A stretch of DNA of 10,969 nt. It comes from an uncultured Campylobacter sp. (GTDB taxonomy: Bacteria; Campylobacterota; Campylobacteria; Campylobacterales; Campylobacteraceae). The notes below the pieces were generated by a model. The model was not told the DNA's origin, did not search any database, and was given only the letters and a program-made list of their open reading frames with translations. The position numbers and the translations under genes were made by a program. The stretch spans positions 1 through 10,969 of the forward strand of contig NZ_CALIMW010000117.1 in the NCBI RefSeq assembly GCF_938045405.1. The letters run 5' to 3'. Positions 1 through 6,509 of the stretch are shown here, one piece after another (position 1 is the stretch's first letter; each line of letters opens with the position of its first letter).

Positions 1-358
1 TTTCATCTCCGCCGCGTTGCCGTGCGCTTTTGCCCCTGCATTCGCCCGAGCGCGCATCCTCTCCCGTCTGTGCAGCGCTTTTGCTCTGCTGCGTTTCGCG
101 CCCCTGCGCCGCCTCCTCGCGTAAAATTTCAACCGCCGTAGCGATCAAAGCTTTAAAATCCTCCTCGCCTACGTAGCCCATAGCGTCCTTTTGCAGCGTG
201 CCGCCCTCTTGCCGCCCGCGCAGCAGGCTGTCCGCTAGCGCAAAATACGCCGCCGCATCCCCTTGCAGCCGCCAAAACCGCTCGTATAAATCTGGCACTT
301 TAAAGCCGTCGCGCTCAAAATCTCGCGCTAAACTTAGCGCTTCGTCGTTCGCAGCCAT
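1..358 (-). CDS. Hypothetical protein, N-terminal part only (runs off the left edge)
   Basis: A minus-strand frame is open from an ATG at 358 to the window edge, giving 119 codons without a stop. The ATG is preceded by GTGAGGATGGCAAA, a plausible GAGGA ribosome binding site. The protein starts MAANDEALSLARDFERDGFK. Its first 85 or so residues are mixed, acidic and probably helical (a segment around YERFWRLQGDAAAYFALADS). After that it becomes very rich in A, E, Q, G, S and R, which suggests a disordered linker. I see no signal peptide, membrane segment or known motif, and I do not recognise the family. It lies 192 bp downstream of brnQ on the same strand, but hairpins and a possible own -10 box lie between them, so co-transcription is uncertain. 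The C-terminus is outside the window. Confidence 0.7.
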   Translation of the reverse strand, partial: MAANDEALSLARDFERDGFKVPDLYERFWRLQGDAAAYFALADSLLRGRQEGGTLQKDAMGYVGEEDFKALIATAVEILREEAAQGRETQQSKSAAQTGEDARSGECRGKSARQRGGDE

Positions 359-393
359 TTTGCCATCCTCACTTTTGAAATTTTATTTTGATA

Positions 394-399
394 ATTCTA
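394..399 (-). promoter_or_regulatory. Possible -10 box (TAGAAT) for the left-edge gene
   Basis: On the minus strand TAGAAT lies about 35 bases upstream of the ATG at 358, in an AT-rich stretch between brnQ and this gene. It matches TATAAT at five of six positions. No clear -35 element is visible, which is usual for Campylobacter sigma-70 promoters. Confidence 0.3.
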
Positions 400-504
400 G
401 CGTAAATTTAGGTTAAATTTTGAAGGCGACTTATTTTATATGTCAAAATTCCAGTAAAAAATATGTGAGATTAAATTCGGCGGCGAATTAAAATTTAGAA
501 GTGT

Positions 505-526
505 GCCGAGCCCCATAGAGCCCGGC
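505..526 (-). other. GC-rich hairpin downstream of brnQ
   Basis: GCCGAGC (505-511) and GCCCGGC (520-526) can form a 7-bp stem, with one G-U pair in the minus-strand RNA, around an 8-base loop. No T-run follows on the minus strand, so it may only slow polymerase or protect the 3' end of the brnQ message. Confidence 0.25.
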
Positions 527-537
527 TAAATTTTAAA

Positions 538-561
538 ATAGCTCTTAAATTTAAAAGCTAT
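538..561 (-). terminator. Likely brnQ terminator overlapping its stop codon
   Basis: The 24 bases are almost a perfect palindrome. On the minus strand ATAGCTTTTA pairs with TAAGAGCTAT (one G-U pair) around an AATT loop, giving a 10-bp stem that ends in a short run of four T. The brnQ stop codon TAA (551-553) lies inside the stem. The T-run is short and the stem AT-rich, so termination strength is uncertain. Confidence 0.4.
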
Positions 562-1882
562 CGTCTCTTTTTTCAAAGATCAGATGCAGCACGTATGTCA
601 CGGCGAAGGTCAAGGTGCTAGGCACGATCCAGCCGAGCATCGAGTCGTAAAACGGCATCATCTTCACAAACGATGTCACAAGCGGCACCGAAATCCCCAA
701 AATATCAAGTCCATTTATGACGCCCTCGACGACGCAAACATAGACGCAGGCGCGGTAAATCAGCTTGCTCGAATCGATCCACGGATTAATCAGCGAGAGG
801 ATTATCAGCATGATCGAGATCGGATAGATGGCGACGAGTACGGGGATAGAGCCTTTGATGATGGTCGTAAGGCCGAAATTTGCGACTCCAAAGCCGATCA
901 CGCACCAAGCGATCGCCCAGGTTTTATATTTGATCTTGCCCTTCGTAAGCTCTTCGAAGTATTCGCTAGCCGAGCTTATAAGCCCTAACGTCGTGGTGAT
1001 GCAGGCTAGGAAAAACGCGCTGCCTAGGATCACGACGCCAATTCTTCCGAAATAATGATCGCTTACTCGCGACAAAAGCTCCGCTCCGTTGATATTCGGC
1101 GTATCTTTGAAAAGCTCAGCAGAGGTCGCGCCCAGATAGCCCAGCATAAAATATATCGTCATCAGTATGACGCCCGACATCATTCCCGCTTTTATCGTGG
1201 AGGTTACAAGGTGCTTTTCGTCGCTCACGCCGGTTGCTTTAATGGCGTTAATTACGATGATTCCAAATGCCAGCGACGCAAGCGCGTCCATCGTCTGATA
1301 GCCCTCTACGAAGCCCTTTGCTGCGGCATGATCGACATACTCTCCGCTAGGAGCGACGAAGCTTCCGATCGGAAATAAAAATCCCGCGCCGAAAAGCAGC
1401 AAAATAAGCGCCAAAAGTATCGGCGTGAGGTATTTTCCGAGCAGATCTACGAGCTTTGAAGGGTTCATACAGATGTAATAGTTCAGCGCAAAATATGCCG
1501 CAGAATAAACAAATAGCCAAATTTGAAGGCGCTCTTCCGCAATAAAAGGCTTAATCGCGATGTCAAAAGGCATATTCGCCGCGCGCGGTATCGCAAAAAG
1601 AGGCCCGATCGTAAGATATAAAAGCGCGGTAAAAACGATCGCAAACACCGGATCTATGCGGCGCACTAGGCTCTGAAGCCCCTTAGCGCGCGCAATGCCT
1701 GCGACGCCGAGAACCGGCAGAAGCACCGCCGTAGCGCAAAAAAACATTATCGCGACATAAAAATTCTGTCCGGAATCCTTGCCTAAGCCCGGCGGAAAAA
1801 TAAAATTTCCCGCACCGAAAAACATCGCAAATAGCGTAAGCGATATCGTCAAAAACTGGCTTCTACTAAGCTTGCCCTTCAT
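551..1882 (-). CDS. brnQ: BrnQ branched-chain amino acid:cation symporter
   Basis: A 443-residue inner-membrane carrier of the LIVCS family, which imports leucine, isoleucine and valine with sodium or protons. The family hallmark sits near the N-terminus: GAGNFIFPP at residues 23-31, after a short charged leader (MKGKLSRSQ) in the first hydrophobic segment. The rest alternates hydrophobic stretches of about 20 residues with short polar loops, consistent with the roughly 12 membrane helices of the family. The length is normal (about 430-450) and the short polar C-terminus ends EKRDDSF. The ATG at 1882 is supported by AAGAAGG seven bases upstream and by alignment of the leader with family N-termini. 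It is a single gene, divergent from radA, with a TATAAT box and a small inverted repeat upstream. Substrate preference among branched-chain amino acids cannot be read from the sequence. Confidence 0.95.
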   Translation of the reverse strand: MKGKLSRSQFLTISLTLFAMFFGAGNFIFPPGLGKDSGQNFYVAIMFFCATAVLLPVLGVAGIARAKGLQSLVRRIDPVFAIVFTALLYLTIGPLFAIPRAANMPFDIAIKPFIAEERLQIWLFVYSAAYFALNYYICMNPSKLVDLLGKYLTPILLALILLLFGAGFLFPIGSFVAPSGEYVDHAAAKGFVEGYQTMDALASLAFGIIVINAIKATGVSDEKHLVTSTIKAGMMSGVILMTIYFMLGYLGATSAELFKDTPNINGAELLSRVSDHYFGRIGVVILGSAFFLACITTTLGLISSASEYFEELTKGKIKYKTWAIAWCVIGFGVANFGLTTIIKGSIPVLVAIYPISIMLIILSLINPWIDSSKLIYRACVYVCVVEGVINGLDILGISVPLVTSFVKMMPFYDSMLGWIVPSTLTFAVTYVLHLIFEKRDDSF

Positions 1883-1914
1883 CTTAAACCTTCTTTAAAT
1901 AAAGTGAAGTTTGT

Positions 1915-1920
1915 ATTATA
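1915..1920 (-). promoter_or_regulatory. brnQ -10 box (TATAAT)
   Basis: A perfect TATAAT on the minus strand lies 33-38 bases upstream of the brnQ ATG, leaving room for a leader of about 25 bases that carries the AAGAAGG ribosome binding site. Upstream it is very AT-rich, with no convincing -35 hexamer, as expected in Campylobacter. Confidence 0.55.
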
Positions 1921-1927
1921 GTTATAA

Positions 1928-1940
1928 ATGTTTAAAACAT
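1928..1940. promoter_or_regulatory. Inverted repeat ATGTTT-A-AAACAT upstream of the brnQ -10 box
   Basis: ATGTTT (1928-1933) and AAACAT (1935-1940) form a perfect 6+6 inverted repeat with a one-base centre. It lies just upstream of the brnQ -10 box, between the usual -10 and -35 positions, where a repressor would block polymerase. It is AT-rich and may be chance; operator function is inference. Confidence 0.25.
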
Positions 1941-2027
1941 ATTTAAATTTAGCCACAAATCCTCTATCTCGTGATTTTTAATTCCGCAAACAGCACGCGG
2001 GGCGGCTAAAATTTTAAAAATTTTAAG

Positions 2028-2033
2028 TATAAT
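2028..2033 (+). promoter_or_regulatory. radA -10 box (TATAAT)
   Basis: TTTTAAGTATAAT contains a perfect TATAAT about 50 bases upstream of the radA ATG. It is preceded by periodic A/T runs (TAAAATTTTAAAAATTTTAAG), the typical upstream pattern of Campylobacter sigma-70 promoters. Transcription would start near 2040. Confidence 0.55.
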
Positions 2034-2044
2034 TTCGCGAAATT
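2031..2044. promoter_or_regulatory. 14-bp perfect palindrome at the radA transcription start
   Basis: AATTTCGCGAAATT is a perfect palindrome that shares its first bases with the radA -10 box and covers the expected +1. A dimeric regulator bound there would block initiation. The position is suggestive, but no regulator is identified. Confidence 0.3.
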
Positions 2045-2081
2045 CAAGGCTAAATTTAGACAAAATGAGCGAGGGATAAAG

Positions 2082-3431
2082 ATGGCGAAGATTAAAACCA
2101 CGATTTTTGAATGCCAGCACTGCGGCAATCAGCAAAGCAGATGGCTCGGCAGATGCCCCGACTGCGGCGCATTCGATAGCTTCGTCGAGCTCAAGCCCGC
2201 TCAAATAAAAGCGCTAAAAGAGATCGAGGGCGAGCTTACCCGCGCCTCGTCCGCAAGCGCCAAAGCGATCAGCGAGATACAGATCGAGCAAATTTCACGC
2301 ATCGACACCAAGGATAGCGAGCTAAATTTAGTCCTCGGAGGCGGCGTCGTAGAGGGCTCGCTCGTGCTAATCGGCGGCAGCCCGGGCATCGGAAAATCCA
2401 CGCTACTGCTTAAGATCGCGGCAAATTTAGCAAGCGGCGGCCGCGCCGTGCTTTACGTAAGCGGCGAAGAGAGCGCTAGCCAGATCAAAATGCGCGCGCA
2501 GCGGCTGGGTGCGATAAGCGAGCAGCTGTTTTTGCTCACCGAGATCAATCTGGGCGCCGTGCTTGAAGAGGTGGAGCGCAGGGATTATAAGTTTATCGTC
2601 ATCGACAGCATCCAGACGCTTTTTAGCGACAAAGCCTCCTCTGCGCCTGGCTCAATCACGCAGGTGCGCGAGATCACATTTGAGCTGATGCGACTTGCCA
2701 AAGCGCGCGGGATTTCGATCTTCATCATCGGCCACATCACCAAGGAGGGCTCGATCGCGGGCCCGCGCATACTAGAGCATATGGTGGACGTGGTGCTGTA
2801 TTTCGAGGGCGATGCGAGCAAACAGCTTAGAATTTTGCGCGGTTTTAAAAACCGCTTCGGAGCTACGAGCGAGGTGGGGATTTTCGAGATGGGGCCGCAC
2901 GGGCTCGTAAGCGCAAAGGACGTCGCGAGTAAATTTTTCACGCGCGGCAAGGCGGTAAGCGGCTCGGCGATCACGATCACGATGGAGGGCACGCGCGCGC
3001 TCGTCGTGGAGATCCAAGCGCTCGTGTGCGAGAGCGGCTACCCGAAGCGCAGCGCCACGGGCTTTGATAAAAACCGCCTCGATATGCTTCTGGCGCTACT
3101 TGATCGCAAGCTTGAGATCGGGCTTGGCGGATATGACGTCTTCGTAAACGTCAGCGGCGGCGTAAAAATCACCGAAACAGCGTGCGATCTTGCCGTCGTC
3201 GCGGCGATCGTAAGCAGCTTCAAAAACCGCCCGATCAGCAAAGAGAGCGTCTTCATCGGCGAGGTGAGCCTAAACGGCGAGATCAGAGAGATCTTCAACC
3301 TCGATGCGCGCCTGAAAGAAGCCGCGATGCAGAAATTTAAAAACGCGATCGTCCCGATGAAGCCGCAAAACGCGCAGGGACTTAAAATTTTTCACGCCAC
3401 CGAGATCACACAAATTTTAGATTGGATGTGA
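2082..3431 (+). CDS. radA: DNA repair protein RadA/Sms (branch-migration ATPase)
   Basis: A 449-residue cytoplasmic RecA-like ATPase. In studied bacteria RadA drives branch migration of recombination intermediates, and in naturally competent species it extends D-loops during transformation. All family marks are present in order: a zinc finger with C11, C14, C25 and C28; Walker A GGSPGIGKST at 98-107 (K105); Walker B FIVIDSIQ around 171-178; the RadA-specific KNRFG at 256-260; and a C-terminal Lon-protease-like domain (about 290-449, including YDVFVNVSGGVKITE), which in RadA lacks protease function. Length is normal. The ATG at 2082 is supported by GAGGGA six bases upstream and by the zinc finger starting at residue 11. 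It appears to be a single-gene unit, with its own promoter and a terminator about 100 bp downstream. Confidence 0.97.
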   Translation: MAKIKTTIFECQHCGNQQSRWLGRCPDCGAFDSFVELKPAQIKALKEIEGELTRASSASAKAISEIQIEQISRIDTKDSELNLVLGGGVVEGSLVLIGGSPGIGKSTLLLKIAANLASGGRAVLYVSGEESASQIKMRAQRLGAISEQLFLLTEINLGAVLEEVERRDYKFIVIDSIQTLFSDKASSAPGSITQVREITFELMRLAKARGISIFIIGHITKEGSIAGPRILEHMVDVVLYFEGDASKQLRILRGFKNRFGATSEVGIFEMGPHGLVSAKDVASKFFTRGKAVSGSAITITMEGTRALVVEIQALVCESGYPKRSATGFDKNRLDMLLALLDRKLEIGLGGYDVFVNVSGGVKITETACDLAVVAAIVSSFKNRPISKESVFIGEVSLNGEIREIFNLDARLKEAAMQKFKNAIVPMKPQNAQGLKIFHATEITQILDWM

Positions 3432-3523
3432 GGCGGCGCGCTTCTTAGCCTCGGCTTGGCGGGCGGCGCAAGCGAGCGGAAATGGACTTTGAGCGGCAAG
3501 GGACGCGTTGCTTTTGCATGGGC

Positions 3524-3553
3524 GCGGCGAAGGGCACAAGTGCGCCGCTTTTT
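3524..3553 (+). terminator. Rho-independent terminator candidate downstream of radA
   Basis: GCGGCG (3524-3529) pairs with CGCCGC (3543-3548) and is followed directly by TTTTT. Inside the 13-base loop, GCA and TGC can extend an alternative stem (GCGGC with GCCGC plus an inner GCAC/GTGC). It lies about 95 bases after the radA stop codon. Confidence 0.55.
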
Positions 3554-4112
3554 GCATGGCTCACAAGCAAGCGCAAATGAGCTTGATCGCTAAGGCGCGA
3601 TTTTTGGAATTTCACGTATCGTAGCGGCTCAAAAATTCGTTTGAGATTTAAAACGGCTCGGCGACGGTGCGGTTAAAATTTAATCATTCGCGGCACATCC
3701 TAGTGAGCAAGATAGGCGCTTTGCAGCATAAATTTTAAAATTTTGCCACAATGCGGCGCAAAGCCAAGCCCGATAGGTCCTTGCGTCACACAAAATTCTA
3801 TCGCGGCGCGCAGGACGTATCGCATAGGGCTAAGAGCCGGTAAAATTTTAGCGGCGCCAAGCTCTCATGCGCGGGTGCGGATACCACAAGCAAAGTATCG
3901 CGCGCCGAGCCGAATGAGCGCTACTGCGATACGCTGCAACCTAGGGGGCTTGCTAACGAGACGCTACGCAAGCCAAAGCGCGCAGGTCCGCCTCACGTAG
4001 CCAAAAGACAAAGCCTACAAGGCGGCAAGATAGCAACGCAGCGAGAGCGCAATGAAATTTTAACGCAGACCGCATAAGCCGTCGGCAAAGCCTAATTCTA
4101 CGGACAGGTTCC
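3554..4112. other. Gene-free stretch between the radA terminator and the membrane protein gene
   Basis: About 560 bases with no convincing gene. One open frame (3743-4000) has no ribosome binding site, no family resemblance and a composition typical of chance frames in GC-rich DNA. The text mixes GC-rich words (GCGGCG, GCGCG) with TAAAATTTTA-type words. I see no tRNA, no CRISPR-like array and no strong hairpin. It could be decayed coding DNA or hold a small RNA, but nothing here shows either. Confidence 0.4.
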
Positions 4113-4160
4113 GCGGATAAAATTTACTAAATTTAGCGCGGATAAAATTTTATAAATTTA
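4113..4160 (+). repeat. Tandem pair of 23-mers starting GCGGATAAAATTT, upstream of the membrane protein gene
   Basis: Two copies (4113-4135 and 4138-4160) match at 21 of 23 positions with a 25-bp period. They end 15 bases before the ATG at 4176, so they occupy the expected promoter zone. The second copy contains TTTATAAAT, which could serve as a -10 element. The pair could be a duplicated binding site or a recent slippage duplication. Confidence 0.5.
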
Positions 4161-4175
4161 AACGGAAAGGTGCGT

Positions 4176-4919
4176 ATGAGCCCAAACGTAATCGTAAAAT
4201 TCGTCATTTTGTTTTTCATCAGGGCGCAAAGCTTAAACGTCAAATTTAGCAAGCTCGACGCCGTCGTGTCGCACGCTTACGCCAAATATGGGGCGCTCTT
4301 TAAACTAAGCGTGCCGCTACTTGCAGCAGCATCGGTATTTGCGCTGTTTAACCTATACGATTTTGCCAAAGCAAACTACGCGCTGACGATCTTTTTGCTT
4401 GCTTTGGGTTCGCCACTGCTTGCGTATAGCTTTTTTAAAGCGATAAAATCGGCGATGACCTTCGCGCTATTTGTGATCCCTTTTGCGGCGGTGTTTGCGA
4501 TCATCGCGGTGACGGGCGCACAGAAGCTTGATAACTCGCTAAATTTTAACATCGTCTTTCCGCTATTTTTCACCCTCGTGTGGTTTGCGATGTCGGTGAT
4601 CGCCGATGAGGACGTGGCGCAGATCATGAATAAGATCGTATCGAAGCTCTCGACGCTTTTCGTGACGATTTTCATCCTTTACAACTACGAGGCGCTGCAT
4701 GGGATTTTAACCGCGGGCGCGGGAGGGTATCGCGCGGGCAGCGACGAGCTAAACGCGCTTGATCTGGTGTTTATGACGATTAGATTTTTTACGCTGCCTT
4801 CGATTTTTACGTTGATGATTTTTGAGATCAAAGATTATCTTTTTATCAGATACGGCGCGTTCGTGCAGGCTCAGCAGGAGCGCATGGAGGATTTAAAAAA
4901 TTCCAAGGGCCCGGAGTAA
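4176..4919 (+). CDS. Integral membrane protein of unknown function
   Basis: A 247-residue, strongly hydrophobic protein. I chose the ATG at 4176 because GGAAAGG ends five bases before it; a GTG at 4170 overlaps that site and is unlikely. After a hydrophobic N-terminal patch (VIVKFVILFFI), likely membrane segments lie near residues 44-62, 69-87, 93-113, 125-143, 157-174 and 197-216, so about six helices. The polar loop at about 180-196 contains GAGGYRAGSDELNALD. The C-terminal tail (about 219-247) is charged and probably cytoplasmic (QAQQERMEDLKNSKGPE). I see no transporter signature, catalytic motif or binding site and do not recognise the family. It stands alone on the plus strand behind the tandem 23-mers. 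Normal start signals and host-like codon use suggest a real, resident gene. Confidence 0.8.
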   Translation: MSPNVIVKFVILFFIRAQSLNVKFSKLDAVVSHAYAKYGALFKLSVPLLAAASVFALFNLYDFAKANYALTIFLLALGSPLLAYSFFKAIKSAMTFALFVIPFAAVFAIIAVTGAQKLDNSLNFNIVFPLFFTLVWFAMSVIADEDVAQIMNKIVSKLSTLFVTIFILYNYEALHGILTAGAGGYRAGSDELNALDLVFMTIRFFTLPSIFTLMIFEIKDYLFIRYGAFVQAQQERMEDLKNSKGPE

Positions 4920-5074
4920 AATTTAAAGCTTAGCCAAACATAATTTCAAGGCTTTGCCGCGCGGAATTCTAAAGTTTAGCTACGCGAAAACCACCGCGCG
5001 ATCAAAGCTCAACCGCACAAAAACCGCCGTCACGCAATCTTGGCAAATCGCGAGGCTCACCGCATAGAAGCTAC

Positions 5075-5344
5075 CGCCAAGCAATTGTTAAAAAGTTCAA
5101 AGAAAGACCTGCCAACTCAAAAGGAAATTTAGAAGTGCTGCAGGCTGGAAATGACCTCATGGCATATCAAATTGATGAAACAAGAAGGCTTAGAGTTACC
5201 TTAATGACACAGGCTAATGCCATAACCAATTATCTTTCGGCCCAAAATAACAAAGAAATTTTGCAAGACGCCAAAAGCAAAAAAATGAAAGAAGGGAAAA
5301 ACGATTGGGAAGGGAAGTCGGATTTAAATGCAATCAAATTTTAA
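5075..5344 (+). pseudogene. C-terminal remnant of a VirB5/TrbJ-type conjugation protein
   Basis: The frame ending at 5344 reads, from about 5114, NSKGNLEVLQAGNDLMAYQ and then a helical, polar segment (IDETRRLRVTLMTQANAIT). The pattern G-x-L-x-x-LQAxNxL followed by Q-x-x-x-x-x-x-LR resembles the C-terminal helices of VirB5/TrbJ, the minor pilus-tip component of type IV secretion systems. Those proteins are usually over 200 residues; here at most about 90 remain. The frame stays open upstream, but the text there becomes GC-rich, host-like and without VirB5 character, so a junction near 5075 is likely. A GTG at 5135 behind AAAAGGAA could start a 69-residue product, but it begins in the middle of the conserved helix and lacks a signal peptide. 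The composition is more AT-rich than the flanks. An entry-exclusion-type lipoprotein follows at once, the arrangement seen after traC in pKM101 and after trbJ in RP4. Confidence 0.6.
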
Positions 5345-5349
5345 TTTAT

Positions 5350-5355
5350 TATAAT
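5350..5355 (+). promoter_or_regulatory. -10 box (TATAAT) for the EexN-like lipoprotein
   Basis: A perfect TATAAT lies six bases after the stop codon of the VirB5 remnant and 36 bases before the lipoprotein ATG. It would give a leader of about 28 bases containing the AAAGGAG ribosome binding site, so the lipoprotein could be expressed without the lost operon promoter. Confidence 0.45.
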
Positions 5356-5390
5356 TGCTTGTTTTCAATTTTATGCAAAGGAGAATTGCA

Positions 5391-5645
5391 ATGAAAAAGG
5401 TAATTGTCAGTATGTTGGCCGTAGGTGCTTTTATTTTTCTAACAGGTTGTGAGGAGAAGCCAAAAACAAGGGATTATTACAAACAACATGTCGAAGAAGC
5501 TAAAATTAAAGCTCAAGAATGTGCAAAAAAAGAAAGAATGAGTAAAAATGAGCAAGAAGACTGTTCTAATGCCAAATTTGTTACAGAAGCCGGCACAAAT
5601 ACGTGGGAAGGAAAATCCGACCCTAACGCGCTCAAATACGAATAG
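5391..5645 (+). CDS. eexN: EexN-like entry-exclusion lipoprotein
   Basis: An 84-residue predicted lipoprotein. The signal peptide MKKVIVSMLAVGAFIFLTGC has a lipobox (LTGC) with acylation at C20. The mature part follows the EexN pattern: RDYYKQHVEEAK at 27-38, then C44 in QEC and C58 in EDCSNA. EexN/Eex lipoproteins of conjugative elements sit in the inner membrane of the recipient and block entry of a second copy of the same element. The ATG at 5391 is chosen over an upstream TTG because AAAGGAG lies seven bases before it and the signal peptide begins there. The tail WEGKSDPNALKYE (72-84) is nearly repeated at the end of the upstream VirB5 remnant. Codon use is AT-rich, unlike radA or ung, which suggests transfer. 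The gene looks intact, although no other conjugation gene is in the window. Confidence 0.8.
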   Translation: MKKVIVSMLAVGAFIFLTGCEEKPKTRDYYKQHVEEAKIKAQECAKKERMSKNEQEDCSNAKFVTEAGTNTWEGKSDPNALKYE

Positions 5646-5660
5646 CTTTTATTAAGATCG

Positions 5661-5689
5661 TCGCGCAGTGAAATTTAAAAGCTGCGCGA
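5661..5689. other. 8-bp hairpin after the EexN-like gene
   Basis: TCGCGCAG (5661-5668) and CTGCGCGA (5682-5689) form a perfect 8-bp GC-rich stem around a 13-base loop, 15 bases after the stop codon. No T-run follows on either strand, so it is at best a weak terminator or a 3'-end stabiliser. It also marks the return to host-like composition at the right end of the AT-rich patch. Confidence 0.35.
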
Positions 5690-6430
5690 GCCGATACCTA
5701 CGATGCGACGGCGGCGATCCGTCGCGATCACAAAAAGCGGCACTACCTGCTTTTGCGCACGACGCCTGCTAAAAGCTCCTGCGTGGAGGACATTTTTAAA
5801 TTTCATCTGCAAAAGCCCGCTTTCCGCACAGGGCACGGCGCTTGCTTCGCAATTAAGCGAGCGTTTAAATTCCGAAGCCTGACGCAGAGAAATCGCACAG
5901 CAAGAATTAGGACGGAATTTTGTTTTTGAAATTTTACCTTTAAAATTCCAAGGCGGCGCACTACCTAGATTTTAGAGGTGCGCCGTTATATCAGCGCCTT
6001 TTGTTTTGCGCCTAAAGGGGACTTTTTAAAAATTTGCTTTGAGAGCGAAGTAAAATTTAGACTTAAGCGGTCGAATTTCTCTTCACAATTTCAGAGAAAT
6101 TTTAAAATTTATAACGCGCAAATTTCGCCCGAAATTTTCAAATTTAAACGCCTAATTTTAGAGACGAAATTTTAATACTATGCGGGATTAAAATTTAAAT
6201 CCGTAGAGCGAATGGAGGGTTTTAAGCGCGTAGCCCTCGAGCATAAGGTGTTTAAATGCACGCAAGCTTGCAGATTTAAGATTTTAATTTGCCTTTTTTC
6301 AAAAACATACGCGCGGTCCGCGACGTAGGCATGATATCTAGATTTAAATTTATAATAAAAAGACCCCCCTAAAATCCATAGACGAACTGCTGGCATCAAA
6401 AACGGAATTTCAATCACGCCGAGCGGCTTG
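5690..6430. other. Gene-free stretch right of the conjugation remnant
   Basis: About 740 bases with no convincing gene. Open frames at 5978-6175 (plus) and 6178-6510 (minus) have no ribosome binding site or recognisable domain and are made largely of AAATTT-rich text. A weak inverted repeat, AATTTCTC (6074-6081) with GAGAAATT (6094-6101), is present, and AAATTT is very dense around 6050-6200. No tRNA, insertion sequence or CRISPR-like pattern was seen. Confidence 0.4.
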
Positions 6431-6509
6431 AATTCCGATCGATATCGATGAGCTTTTAACGCGATGGATCGGAATTTTAAATCGCTGAAGCATCCAAAAT
6501 TCCGATCCA
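6431..6509 (-). terminator. Three-arm inverted repeat downstream of the binding-protein genes
   Basis: TGGATCGGAATTTT (6465-6478) is a perfect 14-bp inverted repeat of AAAATTCCGATCCA (6496-6509), with a 17-base loop. A third arm, AATTCCGATC (6431-6440), is a 10-base copy that can pair with the same central arm, so two hairpins exclude each other. On the minus strand the set begins 17 bases after the stop codon of the 6527-7333 gene, where a terminator or mRNA-stabilising structure would sit. No T-run follows, so classical rho-independent termination is doubtful. Confidence 0.4.

Noticed and set aside
1932..2401. Minus-strand open frames opposite the start of radA
   Set aside because: They are antisense shadows of the radA zinc finger and ATPase region; radA is fully supported by motifs.
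3743..4000. 85-codon plus-strand open frame in the radA-downstream spacer
   Set aside because: No ribosome binding site, no hydrophobic or conserved pattern, and residue use (R, S, A, P rich) typical of chance frames in GC-rich DNA.
5135..5344. Stand-alone 69-residue protein starting at GTG 5135
   Set aside because: The in-frame text upstream (NSKGNLE) continues the same VirB5-like helix, so the GTG is internal to a truncated longer protein rather than a true start.
5702..5937. Long plus-strand open text around RRDHKKRHYLLLRTTP that might be a gene fragment
   Set aside because: No start signal and no recognisable family, and the frame is only about 80 codons. It could be a decayed gene, but nothing supports a specific call.
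5978..6175. 65-codon plus-strand open frame
   Set aside because: Composed mainly of AAATTT-derived K, F, N and I codons, with no ribosome binding site or domain.
6364..6369. Run of six C as a possible phase-variation tract
   Set aside because: Six bases is short for Campylobacter contingency tracts (usually eight or more), and it is not in a credible gene or promoter.
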